From the NCBI GenBank assembly GCA_029204225.1, contig CM055096.1:41312519-41376518 (forward strand): a stretch of 64,000 nt of DNA. The letters are read 5' to 3'. Each line of letters starts with the position of its first letter. The stretch's first letter is position 1. The translations under genes were made by a program, and so were the position numbers. Under the pieces are notes generated by a model, which saw nothing but the letters and a program-made list of their open reading frames with translations, had not been told where the DNA came from and did not search any database. Shown piece by piece: positions 35,690 through 47,615 of this stretch. The DNA is from Diphasiastrum complanatum. Its lineage: Eukaryota; Streptophyta; Lycopodiopsida; Lycopodiales; Lycopodiaceae.

Positions 35690-36204
35690 GCAGTATTTTT
35701 CTCTGGCACTGGTTCTTATCTTATTTTGCCTACATTGGGGGCAATGTTCTTTATAGCCAGGGAGAGTTACGGACTACAGGATACAGGCCTACTGGGCTAC
35801 TTTGCATATATTCCGCAGGCCTCTCTACATTTACTGTTGGTTATGTATATTTCTGGTTACACATTTTATATTGGTCATGTACAGGCCCCAGAGCCTTTTG
35901 ATATGCTTATGACCCGCACTGGGTCCTTTTTTATGACATTGAATGGCCTTGGGCCCTTATTATATGGTTATATGTGGAGTGGGGGCCCGTAGGAGGGCGC
36001 ATTATTTTCCCTCCACATTTTGCCTCCCTTTACTTTTGAATTCCTATTTTAGGGTTCATTGGTAGGGTATTTATAGGGGCATTTGTACACTCATTTTTCA
36101 GATTATTGATTGGTATTGCTTGGGCTCTTCGTGGGAGAACCTATTGTCTTGTCTATTGCTTGTAGGGCTTTAGTCTATTGCTGTCTTTTATGCTTCATTG
36201 ATTC
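35687..36204 (+). mobile_element. 3' LTR of gypsy element 2
   Basis: It starts TGATGCAG at the stop codon of pol and ends near ATTGATTCA, about 518 bp. The central half matches the element 1 LTR at 15850-16262. A TATA-like TATTTATAGGGG lies at 36067-36078. The sequence changes to a different gypsy's integrase right after its end. Confidence 0.8.
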
Positions 36205-36223
36205 AACACCTGAGATTTTGATC

Positions 36224-37398
36224 ATAACTGTGCACCACATGCCAGGCCATAAAGGCTGAACGTCTCAAAGTAGGCAGGCTCCTCCAGCCACTCGAGATAC
36301 CCGATGGTAGATGGGAGAGTATCAGCATGGATTTTATAGTGGGGTTACCAAGAACGAGTAAAGGCCATAACTCCATCTGGGTAGTTGTAGACCGATTGAC
36401 CAAGATGGTGCGGTGTACCGACCAAGAAAACTGTTACAGCTCCAGAAGTTGCCAGGCTTTTTATAGAAAACATCTATAAGCTATATGGATTTCCCGCTAA
36501 TATAATTAGCGATCAAGATCCAAAGTTTACAGGTAACTTTTAGAGAGCGCTGTTTAACAAGTTAGAAACTAAGTTGTCTATGAGCTCCACTGATCATTGC
36601 GAAACGGATGGTCAAACGGAAAGGGTCAATCAGGTTCTAGAAGATATGCTACAAGCATATGTTAGTAAAAAGCAAACCAATTGGGAAGAATATCTTCCGC
36701 TTTTGGAATTTGCTTATAATAGCACTAAACATACCACTACAGGGTATAGTCCATTCATGCTAATGTATGGGTTTCAGCCTAGAGCCCCTATGGCCGTAGG
36801 GCTTAGGAAGGAAAAAGTACAGAGTGTTAGAGAGTTTCTTGAGGATATGGAAACTATGATTAAGATAGCTAAAGCTAATGTGAAGCAAGCACAAGCGCGA
36901 GCTAAGCATTATGCGGATAAAAACCGTAGGGATGTGACCTTTCAAAAAGGTGATCGGGTGTTTTTGAAAGTTCCTGAAGACTCTACCACTCTAAGCACAG
37001 ACAAGTGTCCTAAGTTATCCCCAAGGTATTGTGGTCCCTTCACAATACTTAAGAGTATTGGAAGTTCTGCTTACTAGCTGGCTTTGCCAGAATCCGCAAA
37101 GGCACATCGGGTCTTTCATGTCAGTCAATTGAAGCGGGTGTTGCGGGAAGAAGACAACATTGTCCCAGAACACACCCTAATAGCCTTTGAGGAACCCAAT
37201 TCCTTGCCACATCAACCAGAGGAAATTCTGAATATCTGAAATTGCAAGACTCGTCATGCGGTCTTTCGAGAAGTTTTAGTCAAATGGAAGGATGGGTCCC
37301 AAGAAGAGGCAACTTGGGTGTCTGTAAGCAAGCTTCGCAAGAGGTATCCTGATTTCATCTTTGAAGATATCGCTTTCGAGGACGAAAGCTCCTTTTAG
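36224..37398 (+). pseudogene. Ty3/gypsy element 3: integrase and chromodomain
   Basis: It begins in the integrase zinc finger ([15 protein letters not shown]), then [18 protein letters not shown] and [10 protein letters not shown] frameshift near 36410 is followed by a good frame: LYGFPANIISDQDPKF, then DHCETDGQTERVNQVLEDML, and NRRDVTFQKGDRVFLKVP. The integrase D..D..E residues are all present. Stops occur at about 36541 (Trp to TAG), 37075 (TAG) and 37237 (TGA). The C-terminus has a chromodomain-like block (EVLVKWKDGSQEEATWVS, about 37270-37320). Together with 29776-31383 this is probably one gypsy family, split by element 2 and lacking RT. Confidence 0.75.
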
Positions 37399-37408
37399 GG
37401 GGAGGAGA
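37397..37408 (+). promoter_or_regulatory. Polypurine tract of gypsy element 3
   Basis: AGGGGGAGGAGA lies directly before the LTR start TGTTATGG. This is the standard plus-strand primer position. Confidence 0.8.
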
Positions 37409-37860
37409 TGTTATGGCCATTGGCAAACACAGGGATACCAGTGACTCGTTAGACCCTAGGGGGTCCCGGCGGGGTGACACTCAGCCCCATAGTTCGGGAT
37501 AATAACCCTCAGGGACTAGGATCTAGAGGGCTTGGTCTATATTCATAGGGAGTGCCACTAAGTGGAGGGCACCCTTAGATGCTAAGGGTGGGTCCCTCAA
37601 GTTAGGTAGGGCCTGTGTGCCACATGCTCAGTTTGCATGAGGGACATCCACATGCACAGTGGCAACTGTGCATGTGAGAGGAGTGCATGGCCTCTTGGAG
37701 GCTGGGCGTTGGTCCTATATGGTGGCCTGTGAATGTAGAGCCAGGTACAGGATTGTGGGTGGAGATCCAGAGTCACTCTTCTTCTGTGTGGGTTCTTCTT
37801 CCATTGATCCTAATATTGGGCTAGTCAAGTAGTCTCCTATAAAGTACCGGAGGACTCAAG
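37409..37860 (+). mobile_element. 3' LTR of gypsy element 3 (right end uncertain)
   Basis: It begins TGTTATGGCC right after the polypurine tract. The segment is clearly richer in G+C than the DNA after about 37860. No partner 5' LTR is in the window, so the right boundary is estimated from composition and a TATAAAG box near 37838. Confidence 0.55.
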
Positions 37861-39231
37861 CGCACACATCAAAAATGGCCTTAGAGGGCTTTGCACTTAA
37901 ACCACTCAAATTTAAGCTCTAAATACTTTTAGTGTCACTTATAAAAGATTACTCATGGAAGTATTAGAATTATGAAATTACTCGAAGCTTACCCTCTATC
38001 AAAACATAGCACATTCACCTAAAAGGAACATGGAAAAACTTGCATTGGTTAATGGACATTCAAGCTGCTAGAACACATTATTGCAAATGTGTCAATCATA
38101 GCTTCATAGAATGCACAAAAATCTTTGCATTCTCCTCCAACAATCACCCTCTCTCCTCTCCCTCTTTTGTGTTGAGATTTTTGAGGTCTCAACTTATGAT
38201 ATAAAAGCAAAACAACACTGTTAGCAAAAGTTGAACATCTAGATTTACAAATCATTTTGAGAATGGTCATGTTGACTTGGTTAAATGAACTTGAGTCATA
38301 TCTTGACATATAAACACTTGATTGCTGTGTGCTCCAAATCTTCACAATGTAATATAAACATGAGAATTGTTCCCTTGCATCATTTTTCATAAATCGTAAT
38401 TGAAGAAAAAGAACATTATCACACTAGCAGCTGTACTACCTTTTACAAGATTTACAAGAAGAAACATTAATCGAAATGAACATCAACAAAATTAAAGGAG
38501 CATAAGGCTTGGACGTTGTTAGTATACACAATGTTGAAGGATTCAGGCTTAACCATGTGAAATAAATTCATATTTGGATGCATTGAGGTGAATGCATACT
38601 TTGTATGATTCAAGATGATGCATAATTCTAAATATGATTTCACTGAGGGTGGGTTGCAAATGTCTTGATTGCTGAAAAAGTAGAATGTTAAAATCTAGAA
38701 CTTATCAATTTATGTCTCTTAAGCAAAAGTGTAAAGATTGAGCGGAGGGTTTGAGCATCAGAAATGAATACCAAATAGGTGACTTGTTCCAATGTTGTAT
38801 AGTATGGTAGGAACTGCATTGCATTTTAGAGAGAAAATTAAAAGCTAAATGGGACCAATGCTACTTTTAAGATTATATATCAAAAGTATGTGGTTAAACA
38901 CTAGAGTGGCTTGAATAAAGAGAGATACTAATAAAGTGCCAAACAATAAGGAACTAACACCTGATTATTTTTGAAATTGGGATTTAGGATTTGAAGTGTG
39001 AGATGTCATTGTTTTGATATCTACAACCCATACACAAAAATTTTCAAGTGTAAGATGCTTTTGTTTTAGTATTGCAACTTTTTTTTTCAAGGGCTTTTCA
39101 TTCTTCATTCTTGCTATTGAGAAGACTATAGATTTCTAGTGTATGATAATCATGTCTTGTTGCTTTTGTGATTTGTGATAATGTGGTTATGTCTAATTCT
39201 TGCATATATTATCATACGACACATTTTGCAG
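37861..39231. other. AT-rich stretch without a recognised gene
   Basis: The 113-codon minus-strand frame at 38049-38390 has no recognisable domain. I see no transposon ends. Confidence 0.35.
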
Positions 39232-39365
39232 AGGAAAAAGGTCAACAAAATGATATGAGCTTCTATGAAAGTTTAAATATGTCATCAATGTCAAACAAGG
39301 AAGTCCATGCACCGACAAATGGTGTCATGGATGAAGAGGGTTCAAACTACTCTTCATCCACTACG
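39232..39365 (+). other. Possible orphan exon, acidic and Ser-rich
   Basis: Open between an acceptor (TTTTGCAG) and a donor (ACG|GTAAGC). It encodes a segment with SFYESLNMSSMSNKEVH and MDEEGSNYSSS. No family is recognised and no partner exon was found, so this may be chance. Confidence 0.2.
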
Positions 39366-40343
39366 GTAAGCTTGTGGTGTTGTTAACTCAAAACTCAATT
39401 GCAATGTATTGTCAAGCGAGAGAGATTGAATCTTTATTTCTTATTTGTGGCATGAAGAATTCTTTTGTTGAAGTTAGTGGGAGAGATATTAAAAAGGACT
39501 CTACATGATGATAGGGTAAATGCGAATAAGTTTTAGATACAGCTCTCATATCCTTTTTAATTGTAGTTGCCTTGATGTAGATACATTCTAGGAGATCTTG
39601 AAGGCTTTTGAAGAAATTATGGGGCAAATCAAATAGTATTCAGCCGCAACTTGGTTTTCTTACGCCAAAAAAGTATATGAAGTAGAGGGCATCGTGTATA
39701 CATGACCAACCAGCCACATATGAGATTCCTTAACAATGAAGAGGTGGAAAATAGGATAATGAACTCTTCTAATGCAAGCACAAGAAATCAAAGGACTACA
39801 AGACGAATTTTTCAAAATCAGAAAAGAGGTCGTTAGTTTTTCTATCAGCGATTTGTTCAATCAAACTTTGGTTGATGGCTTCCTGAGGTTTGGGCACATA
39901 GTATAATTGCACCATTTTTCATAAATAGCGAGGCCCAAGTTTTTGTAGCTTATTTATGTTGGACCAATTGTTGTTCAATCTCTTGGATCTTCATGGAAGT
40001 ATGTATTAATGTCCCTTTGCAAATCTTGTATTTTGCTGAATTCTTCTTGCAATGTAGTGATGTGGAAGCCCATTTGAGATTCCTCTTCTAGCAAGAGTTT
40101 TAGATTCTCTTTGAGCTATATCATGTCTCTTTTCATGATCTGGAACTTTATCCCCAACCGTTCAAGATAAGAAGATAAATAATATTTTTATGCTTTGGAA
40201 GGAGTATAAAGAGTTGGAGAATGGAACCAAAATACATGTGGCGAATGGATAGGTGACATTGAAAGGGAAATAGGAACAATGTAAAACTAATCGTAGGAAA
40301 AAACAAAAGTAGGAAATACACTAAAAGCTAAAAAGAGATGGAG
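39366..40343. other. Stretch without a recognised gene
   Basis: Short frames on the minus strand (39412-39627, 39660-39860) carry no known motif. Confidence 0.3.
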
Positions 40344-40518
40344 TTTTTTTTTTTTTTTGCATACATGTTAAGCAACTAGTGGTCGTTATATACAACATAT
40401 ACAACTTGGCAATGCCATTTACGGAGCTAAGCTCCTTAGATGTCATTACACAGTGGTCGGGATTCGAGCCTGCACCTTTCTGGTGGCAGTCAACAACTCT
40501 ACCCATACATCCCACGTA
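40344..40518 (-). mobile_element. tRNA-derived SINE with poly(A) tail
   Basis: On the minus strand the 5' part is tRNA-like: an A-box-like TGGGTAGAGTTG (40504-40493) and, about 23 nt further on, a B box GGCTCGAATCC (40470-40460; consensus GGTTCGANTCC). About 100 bp of unrelated body follow, then a run of 15 A (T at 40344-40358 on the plus strand). This head-body-tail structure is that of a plant SINE transcribed by RNA polymerase III. A clear target duplication was not found, so the ends are approximate. It is not a tRNA gene: the cloverleaf cannot be completed. Confidence 0.6.
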
Positions 40519-40616
40519 ATCAAAAAACGAATTCAAACAAAAACTAAATAAACAAAACTGTAACATAAAAAATAAGAGAGAAACAAAAGGAGGAAAAAAA
40601 ATGACTATAGAAAGTC

Positions 40617-40990
40617 GTGGGCAGCAGCCAGGCTATATGACAGGGTAGGTCAGGCAGGGGCACAAATGGGCAGATCATGCAGCACGTCGGGGCAGTAAAT
40701 AGGGGCAGCGGTGGAGATGGGCAGGGCACAATACAGACCAGGAAAAGAAACCGGGCAGGGCGAGCTATATCAGATCGGGCAGGTGTGAAAATGGGCAGGA
40801 AGCAGATCGTAGGGCCCGACAGATTTGAAATGGACAGGGCAGGGCAGATGGGCAGCAGGTACGCATTAAATTGGGCAGTAGCAGGTCATTGGCAGCAGGG
40901 AATCACTTAAAAATGGGGCATCGTGAAAATATGTGGGCAGCAAAGGAGCATAATGGATGGCAGGGAAGACTGTGGGCAGACAGAGCTATA
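40617..40990. repeat. GGGCAG-rich irregular repeat tract
   Basis: The hexamer GGGCAG occurs about 14 times in some 370 bp, all in the same orientation, among other GGCAG variants. Spacing is irregular, so it is not a regular tandem array. The strand is strongly G-rich. Confidence 0.7.
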
Positions 40991-41364
40991 ATAAAACGCA
41001 AAATAAAAAATTGTAAGCACAAAGGTAAGAAAGTGCGTTAGAGCTCATATAGGCTGGGAGAATGGCAGTGCAGGCGATGGAGCGATGGAGTAGAGAGAAA
41101 TCGTTGGACGAAGCTAGTAGGAAGTAGGGAGAAGATTAGTGATAGAACAGTAGGAGACTGTTGGCTGGAGTTAGAGAGAGAGAAGAAAGAAGAAAGAAAG
41201 AGTATTAATGTCTATCCAGTTCCCGTAGGCACAAAAGACAAAGTACAATACATACAAAGTAGGAGCATTGTCCATATGAGGACTTATTTCTAAAAACTCT
41301 CTCTCTACCAAAAGTCAACTCATTACAAATAAATCAACAATCTCTCATCATGCAAGAAGGAGAT

Positions 41365-41433
41365 GCAAGAGCTTAACCTCCCGCTCTGCTGAGGTACAAA
41401 GGCAAGAGCTTAACCACCCGCTCTGCTGAGGCA
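41365..41433. repeat. Short tandem duplication, 37-bp unit
   Basis: GCAAGAGCTTAACC followed by CCCGCTCTGCTGAGG occurs at 41365 and 41402, with one or two differences. Confidence 0.85.
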
Positions 41434-41859
41434 AACAATTAAAGAAGGACCAAAATCACTAAGTGGCTGATCTGAAAAAGTGAGTGATAGGCTGTGAGGT
41501 GCGCACTGGAGGCTGATGGGCGACTCGGTAAAATGTTGGAGGCCATCGTGAGGCTCTGGCTGACGGTGATGAACGGACTGCACGTCTCGGTCTGGTAGGT
41601 GGTCGCTGAGTCTTCACAGCCTTCTGCCATGTCGGGATATCAATCTCATCCTCTGATACTTCCTCTCTATTCCTCTTCTAAGAAACGTCTGCTGAGAGTT
41701 TGACTATAAACATCATCTGCCTTCAAGGTAAAAGAGATGCTCATAATGTAAACATCTCTCTTAAAGTTCTTCTCTTTTAGTAAAGAGACCACTACTCCTT
41801 TCAGCTGTGAAAGTTCTTGCTTCAAGAACTGGAAATCTGCTCATTTGGTCAGCTTCCCA
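41434..41859. other. Stretch without a recognised gene
   Basis: No coding match. It leads into the end of the minus-strand gypsy remnant. Confidence 0.3.
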
Positions 41860-43240
41860 AGAGGAAAAGAGTTCAGTTGATTTGGAGGGAGTGTAGAGAA
41901 TGGATGTTGCAGATGGAGGAGCTGCGTGTGGGTGTAAAGACGGTGCAAAAGAGGAAGAGGATGAAAGAGAGGGAGGGGCAATAGTAAGAGAAGAAGAAGA
42001 AGAAGAGGAGAATGATGAGGTGGAGGGGGACCACATTTTCCTTTCCTTTGCGATATAGAATCTCCAAATGAAATTTTGGCATCAGCTCGGCCCATCATGC
42101 CTGGCAACCATTTAACTCTGGCTGATTGCAAAAGTACTTAAGAGTATGATGGTCAGTATAAACATAAATTTCTGCACCATTTAAATAGTGTCGTCACACC
42201 TTGAGTAATTGCATACAAATCCTTCTCATGTGTCGGGTACCTTTGTTGAGTAGGAGGTAGCTTTTAACTTTCAAAAGCTACTGGCCTCCCCTCTTGGCTG
42301 AGGGTTGCCCCTATTGCAATATCGCTTGCATCGATCTCTAAATGAAATGGCTTTTGGAGATCAACAATCTTAAGCACAGGTGTAGTGGCCACTACCTCTT
42401 TTAGTGCCTGAAAACTGTCGTTGATCTCCTTAGCTTAATAATCAACACATAACTGGTCCGTCAATGGATGGAGCAACTACCGGACTATAGTACTCGACGA
42501 ATCTACAATAAAATATGCAAAAACCTAAGAAAGAGCATAGTTGACGAATATTAGTTGGCCAAGGCCAACTCAATATTACTGCCACCTTAGCTGGATCTAC
42601 AGTTATCCTCTCTACTGTCACAATGTGACCAAGGTTGACCACACGAGTCCATTACCATGCAAAACATTGTCTTGCAATGTCCTGAAGACCATTCCTAGAT
42701 GCTCTCTATGGTCTGGAATCGACTTACTGTAGACTAGGGTGTCATCAATAAAGTCTGAGTATGTCATTTATGAGCATCATGAACGTTGCTGGAGCATCAG
42801 TCAGTGCAAAAGGCATGACCAAGGACTCATAATGTCCAAAGTGCATTTGAAACATCGTCTTCGGTACATCAGGCTCTGATACGGATCTGATGGTAGCCAC
42901 TTTTAAATTCTTTCTTGTTGAACACCTTTGCACCATGCAATGCGTGCAACAAATCATTTATTCGTGGCATAGGATACTTGTGTTTTATCGTGATCTTATT
43001 CAAGGCACAGTAATCTACACGCATCCTAAAAGATCCATCTTTATTTTTCACCAACAAAATTGGCGAAGTGAAGGGTGAATAACTAGGTTTAATGTAGCCT
43101 AATCTAAGATACTCATCAAGTATCTTCGTCACCTCTTCCTCCTCCTTAAGGCTCATTTTATAGGGAGGTTGACAAACAGGTCTTGCCCTTGGAACTGGCT
43201 CAATCTTGTGTTCCACATTTCTCCTGGGGGGTAACCCGGC
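41860..43240 (-). pseudogene. Ty3/gypsy RT-RNase H remnant, minus strand
   Basis: On the minus strand: RT N-terminus ([52 protein letters not shown]; 43216-42869), RT palm ([12 protein letters not shown]; then FIDDTLVYS after a frameshift near 42745), connection region (WPWPTNIRQLCSFLGF, 42560-42520), and the RNase H end (AKFHLEILYRKGKENVV-like, about 42085-42030). Several frame changes make it inactive. After RNase H the minus strand becomes a low-complexity Ser/Leu-rich frame caused by a GAA/GAG-rich tract at about 41930-42010; no integrase follows. It shares the MSLKEEEEV block with the plus-strand remnant that starts near 45150. Confidence 0.75.
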
Positions 43241-43999
43241 TGGGTTTTCTTGAACAAGAAGTAAGTCACTAACTTAAACGGTTGCCTAATAGACTCATTT
43301 AAAGTTTTAAGCTCAATAGGATCCAAAGCAGATGTGAATGCTAGCTTTGAGATTGCAATGTAGAATTATTCTCTTGCCTATCAAACTTATCTGTTGTAGA
43401 TTGCAACACAATACTATGTTTTTGCCTATCTACATTTTCGAAATTTACAACATGTGATTTATCCACTAAGAAGTCATCCACAGTCCTACCTCAATGTGAA
43501 CACGTTAGTAAATTGTAAACATTGAAATGGCTCACACCGACTTGTGGTGTTTTGTAAGAAAATGTAAATAGCAGGTTTCTGTTAACTTGTTGACTTGCCA
43601 ATATTTGGTATGGGGTACTGGGTCATAATTTAGAGGCTGTTGGACTGACCTAGAGTTGACTGGTCAATGATGGGACACGTGTCATGCTCATTGGGACACT
43701 TGGTCTAGTGCATGAGTGACACGGCTGCCAACGTGGAGGTATCGCTAGGTGGAGGATGTACAAGAGACGAAGGTTGAGCATGAGAAGTTGACCACATGCA
43801 GACATCTTAGGAATCCAGTTTTTTTTTTCCTTCTTTGAGAAAACAAACAGAATGCTGGCAATATACAAAGATTGTTTATGCAAGGCAGAAAGAAAGGTTC
43901 TAGAAACACTTGGAACAAGTTGTTAAATGTAGAAGGAAATAAGAAAAATACAGTAAAATTTAACTTCCCCAAACTTTAGCTTATGGAAATGTAGGGCTG
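43241..43999. other. Stretch without a recognised gene
   Basis: Possibly upstream, non-conserved parts of the minus-strand gypsy element. Nothing definite. Confidence 0.3.
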
Positions 44000-44643
44000 C
44001 AGCAGAAATGCAAGTTCTAGCTGGCTTTGGATCACGTTGCTTCAAGATTGATGGCTTCCGGCAAAAAGTTGGAATTTCTGGTTTGAATAGGTCAAAAAAC
44101 AGCCTCCAATTGGATGTGATTTTTGCAAAACTTGAATTACAACCAAACTGAAGGTGCTACTACAGTAGCTCACCTCCTCTTAGGATCTCTCACGCTCAGA
44201 ACGGAGTAAAAACAAAGAAGTTATGAGGCTGCAACTCCAAAAGGTTAGAAAATGCTTAAAAAACTGATTTTTGGCCCAAATAAGAGATTTTTCAATGTTT
44301 TCTGTGGAAGGCTTGTAGGGGAGCGATTTAGAACTGGTAGTGGGCTGTAAAAATTTCATGGGGATCTGCCAACCCATTCAAAAGTTATGAACGTTTTTGC
44401 ATTTTTGCCCTTCTAGGTAGAGGTAAGTCTGATTGTGGAAAATCAGGATTTTCACCTCTTAAAATAAGAATTATCAAACCTCTAATGCTGCCTCTCACCT
44501 GCATAGATGGATTTGCAACTCTTCCCTCCAAAAATCTCCCAAGAAAGAAGAGGAAAATAATGTTTTTTCTCACTCTCTCTCTAAAAGAGGGCTTTATCGC
44601 TCTAGAATGGGGCTTTCTCTCTCTAGAACGTGTTCTACTTTGT
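44000..44643 (-). other. Possible leader of a minus-strand LTR element
   Basis: Non-coding on the minus strand, downstream of the primer-site-like sequence at 44644-44655. It has GAGAGAG patches of the kind common in such leaders. Weak call. Confidence 0.3.
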
Positions 44644-44655
44644 GCTCTGATATCA
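44644..44655 (-). promoter_or_regulatory. Degenerate primer binding site of a minus-strand LTR element
   Basis: On the minus strand this reads TGATATCAGAGC, one base off the TGGTATCAGAGC primer site. Two bases away, at 44658, the plus strand reads TGTTAGAAG, a plausible LTR edge (TG...CA rule). LTR extent beyond this is not resolved. Confidence 0.4.
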
Positions 44656-45149
44656 AATGTTAGAAGCCAAGAGCTCCAAGCTCTCTCCCCAAGCTAGCCG
44701 TTGTGTAGAGTGAATCTCCTCCCATCCATAGGCAAGCCTTGGAGCCCACTGCTTCTGGTCTGATGGCACTTGACGCTCATGTTGATGGTCACTTGGCCTA
44801 CCAAGTCTACTCCTAATACAATGTCTTAATGCTATGTCAGCCCCATGCCCACCGTACACATGTGGCTATAAGACCATACTGGTCACATACCGGCTAACCC
44901 TAGTCATTGCCCTCCAAATTACGGGTTAACTTGGTAGTTGTATGTTGGCTCTATCAAACTCGCCATGCAACACATCTTGTGCAACTACACCGGGTTGCGA
45001 CTGCAACACACCTAGAAACGATTGGCCTCAGGTGCCTATGATGGGGAGTCATTGAATGTCTCAAACAGGTGACCCTTGGAGCTACCACTCTCGTCAGAAT
45101 ATGTTAGATCCATGACTGGATCCTAATAGTGGATGTGTTCACGAATGAA
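44656..45149. other. Possible LTR or protease-like remnant, unresolved
   Basis: If the primer site at 44644 is real, this is LTR sequence. The minus strand also shows a frame with DIVLGVDLVGQVTINM and SSGLQGLPMDGR near 44660-44830, faintly like a gypsy protease region. Both readings cannot be right for one element. Confidence 0.25.
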
Positions 45150-47612
45150 CTCCCATTTGTTTTACCCCCTAAAAGAAATGTGGAATGAGTCTGAAAGAGG
45201 AGGAAGAGGTGTGAAGCATGATTGAGGACTATCTTGCCAAAGGGCAGGTAAGACCTAGCTTCTCTCCCTTCGCCTCTCCGATCATTCTGGTAAAAAAGAA
45301 GGATGAGTCATGTGTGTGGATAATCTAAATGCTAAGCATTGATATCCTATGCCATGTACAGATCATCTTTTGGATGTCCTTCATGGTGCTATTGTTTAGC
45401 AAAATTGACTTCTAGAGTGGTTATCACCAGGTGAGAGTTCGCAAAGAGGATGTGTATAAGACTACCTTCCGAACTCGCTTTGGACGCTATGAATTTTTAG
45501 TTATGCCCTTTGGATTCTTGCAACATTTATGATACTAATGAACAATGTGCTTAGAACGTTATGGGCAAGATTGTGGTTAACTCTGTTGATGACGTATTTG
45601 TTTACGATTGTGGTCATGTTGCGCATGTGAGTCACGTTAGAACTATGTTGTCAACTTTGAGGGAAAACATATTATTTGCTAAGATAAAAAGAGCGAATTA
45701 ATTAAAAAAGAAATGGCATATTTGGGTTTTATAGTGTCAGCAGATGGGATAAAACTAGACCCTTAGAAAGTTGCTATTTTTCTTGCTTGGCGTGTTACTA
45801 TAGACTTGACAACATTAGAAAGAATGGACAACGGTTCAGCAACAAAGATTCAATGCTTGGACACAAGCTATGGCTGACTTCGTCACATTAAAAATTGTTG
45901 ACCCTCAAAAAATGCAAGCGACATTGCCATTGGGGCAATTCTAATGCAAGAGGGTAGGCCTATGGCCTTGAGAGCAAGAAACTCAACCCTGCACAAAAGA
46001 ATTATCCAACTCATGAGGAGTTGTATGCCATAGTCCATGCGTTGAAGGCATGGAAGCATTATTTGTATGGTGCGAAATTCTATGTGTACACCGACCATAA
46101 TACTTTGAGATATTTCTGCAACCAGCCGGCGGACCTCAAAGGGCGGCAAGCCAGGTGAGTTGAGTTGATGCAAGATTAAAACATGGAAATTCGGTACAAG
46201 CAGGGTGTTGAAAATCATGTGGTTGATGCATTATCTCATATATTGTATCAGATGTCTTTTGTGGTCATTGAGAGTGACCTAAATGTTGAGATGAGACAGG
46301 CTCAGCGAGAGGATCCTCATTATCAAGGAATTGTGAGAGAGGCAAATCTTGCGCAGAGTAGAATCTTCAGATAAGATTTCCGGTCTCTTTGCTCACACTT
46401 ACCTTAGATATACCATAGTTGATGGTATGGTCAAGAGAAATCGCAAACTTCTCATTCCAGCTTGTGAGGAGTTGCGTAAGAAGATTGTCCATTTATGTCA
46501 TGATAGCCCGAGTGCTGGTCATCTTGGTGTGGATAGGACCTAGAGCTGATCCTACATAACTTCTGGTGGCCGAAGTTGAAACAAGATGTTTACCATTATG
46601 TGACGCACTGTCTAAAGTGCCAAGTCAATAAAGCCGAAAGGATTAAGACTCCTGGAGTTTTACACCCACTACTTGTGCAGGAGGAAGATGGGAGAGTATC
46701 TTCATGGACTTTGTCACCAACTTGCCTTGTACGTTGTTACAACATGATTTTATCTTAGTTATAGTTGACAGACTCACTAAGATGGCTCATTTTATTCCAA
46801 CGCATAAAAAGATCTGGAGTAGCTAGCCTATTTATCGAGCATGTGTTCAGACTTCATGGATTACAGTCATCCATAGTGTCTGACAAAGATATTCGATTTA
46901 TTGGGAACTTTTGGACTTCAGTTATGGCCAAACTGGAAGTCGAATTGAGAATGAGCTGTACGAAGCATCCTGAAATGGATGGCCAAATTGAGAGAGTCAA
47001 CCAGACCTTACAGGATATGCTTAGGGCATTTGTTGGAGATAAGCAAACTCAATGGGGAGATGTACATGCCATTGTGGGAGCTTGCTTACAATTACAGAAG
47101 GAATGAAAGTACTATAATCAACCCTTTTGAGCTTAATTATGGTTTTAGACCAGTTAGCCCTATTACGGTAGGAATTCCTCAGAAAGTACTTAGTGCGGCT
47201 CTAACTCAAATGAATAAAATGCTTGAATTACCAAAAGTTAATGTAAGGCAAGCAATGGATCGAGCTAAATCTTATGTTTATCAAAATCCCATGCCTAGAG
47301 AGTTTGAGGTAGGAGACATGGTTTTTCTCCAAGTACCCAAGGTTCATCTTGTATTTCATGTTTCTATATTGAAATTGGTCTTACATGATGGTGATAACTT
47401 GTTGTCCAATGGTTTGTTTGCATTCCAGGAGCAAGTAGAAGTGAGTGGTATTGTATAGGCGGGAGAGGTATTTACGCAACCGTCTGATCCGTGAATACTT
47501 GGTGGCTTGGCAAGGCAGGTCTCTTTTTGATGCTACTTGGGAGACTGCGCACAACCTGTGTGCACAGTATCCTAGCTGCACCATCGCAGATGATGTTACT
47601 TAAAAGGGGGAA
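45150..47612 (+). pseudogene. Ty3/gypsy pol remnant with chromodomain, plus strand
   Basis: Blocks in order: RT N-terminus (MSLKEEEEV, then SFSPFASPIILVKKKDE; about 45180-45310), [16 protein letters not shown] and [17 protein letters not shown] (45410-45510), a decayed FxDD zone (VDDVFVYD, about 45580), RNase H (HEELYAIVHALKAWKHYLYG, TDHNTLRYF, 46010-46120), and integrase ([46 protein letters not shown], 46440-46810). The end (FHVSILKLVL; LIREYLVAWQGRSLFDATWE, 47340-47550) is a chromodomain. A polypurine tract AAAAGGGGGAAG lies at about 47601-47612. Stops and frameshifts occur throughout. No LTR follows, because copia sequence starts at once. Confidence 0.75.
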
Positions 47613-47615
47613 GTT

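Noticed and set aside
32193-35992. Long hydrophobic frames overlapping gypsy element 2 (for example 32193-32786 and 35228-35992)
   Set aside because: They are out-of-frame shadows of gag-pol and the LTR, not membrane proteins.
41760-42036. Ser-rich minus-strand frame after the gypsy RNase H
   Set aside because: It results from a GAA/GAG-rich low-complexity tract; the frame has no domain and no conserved start.
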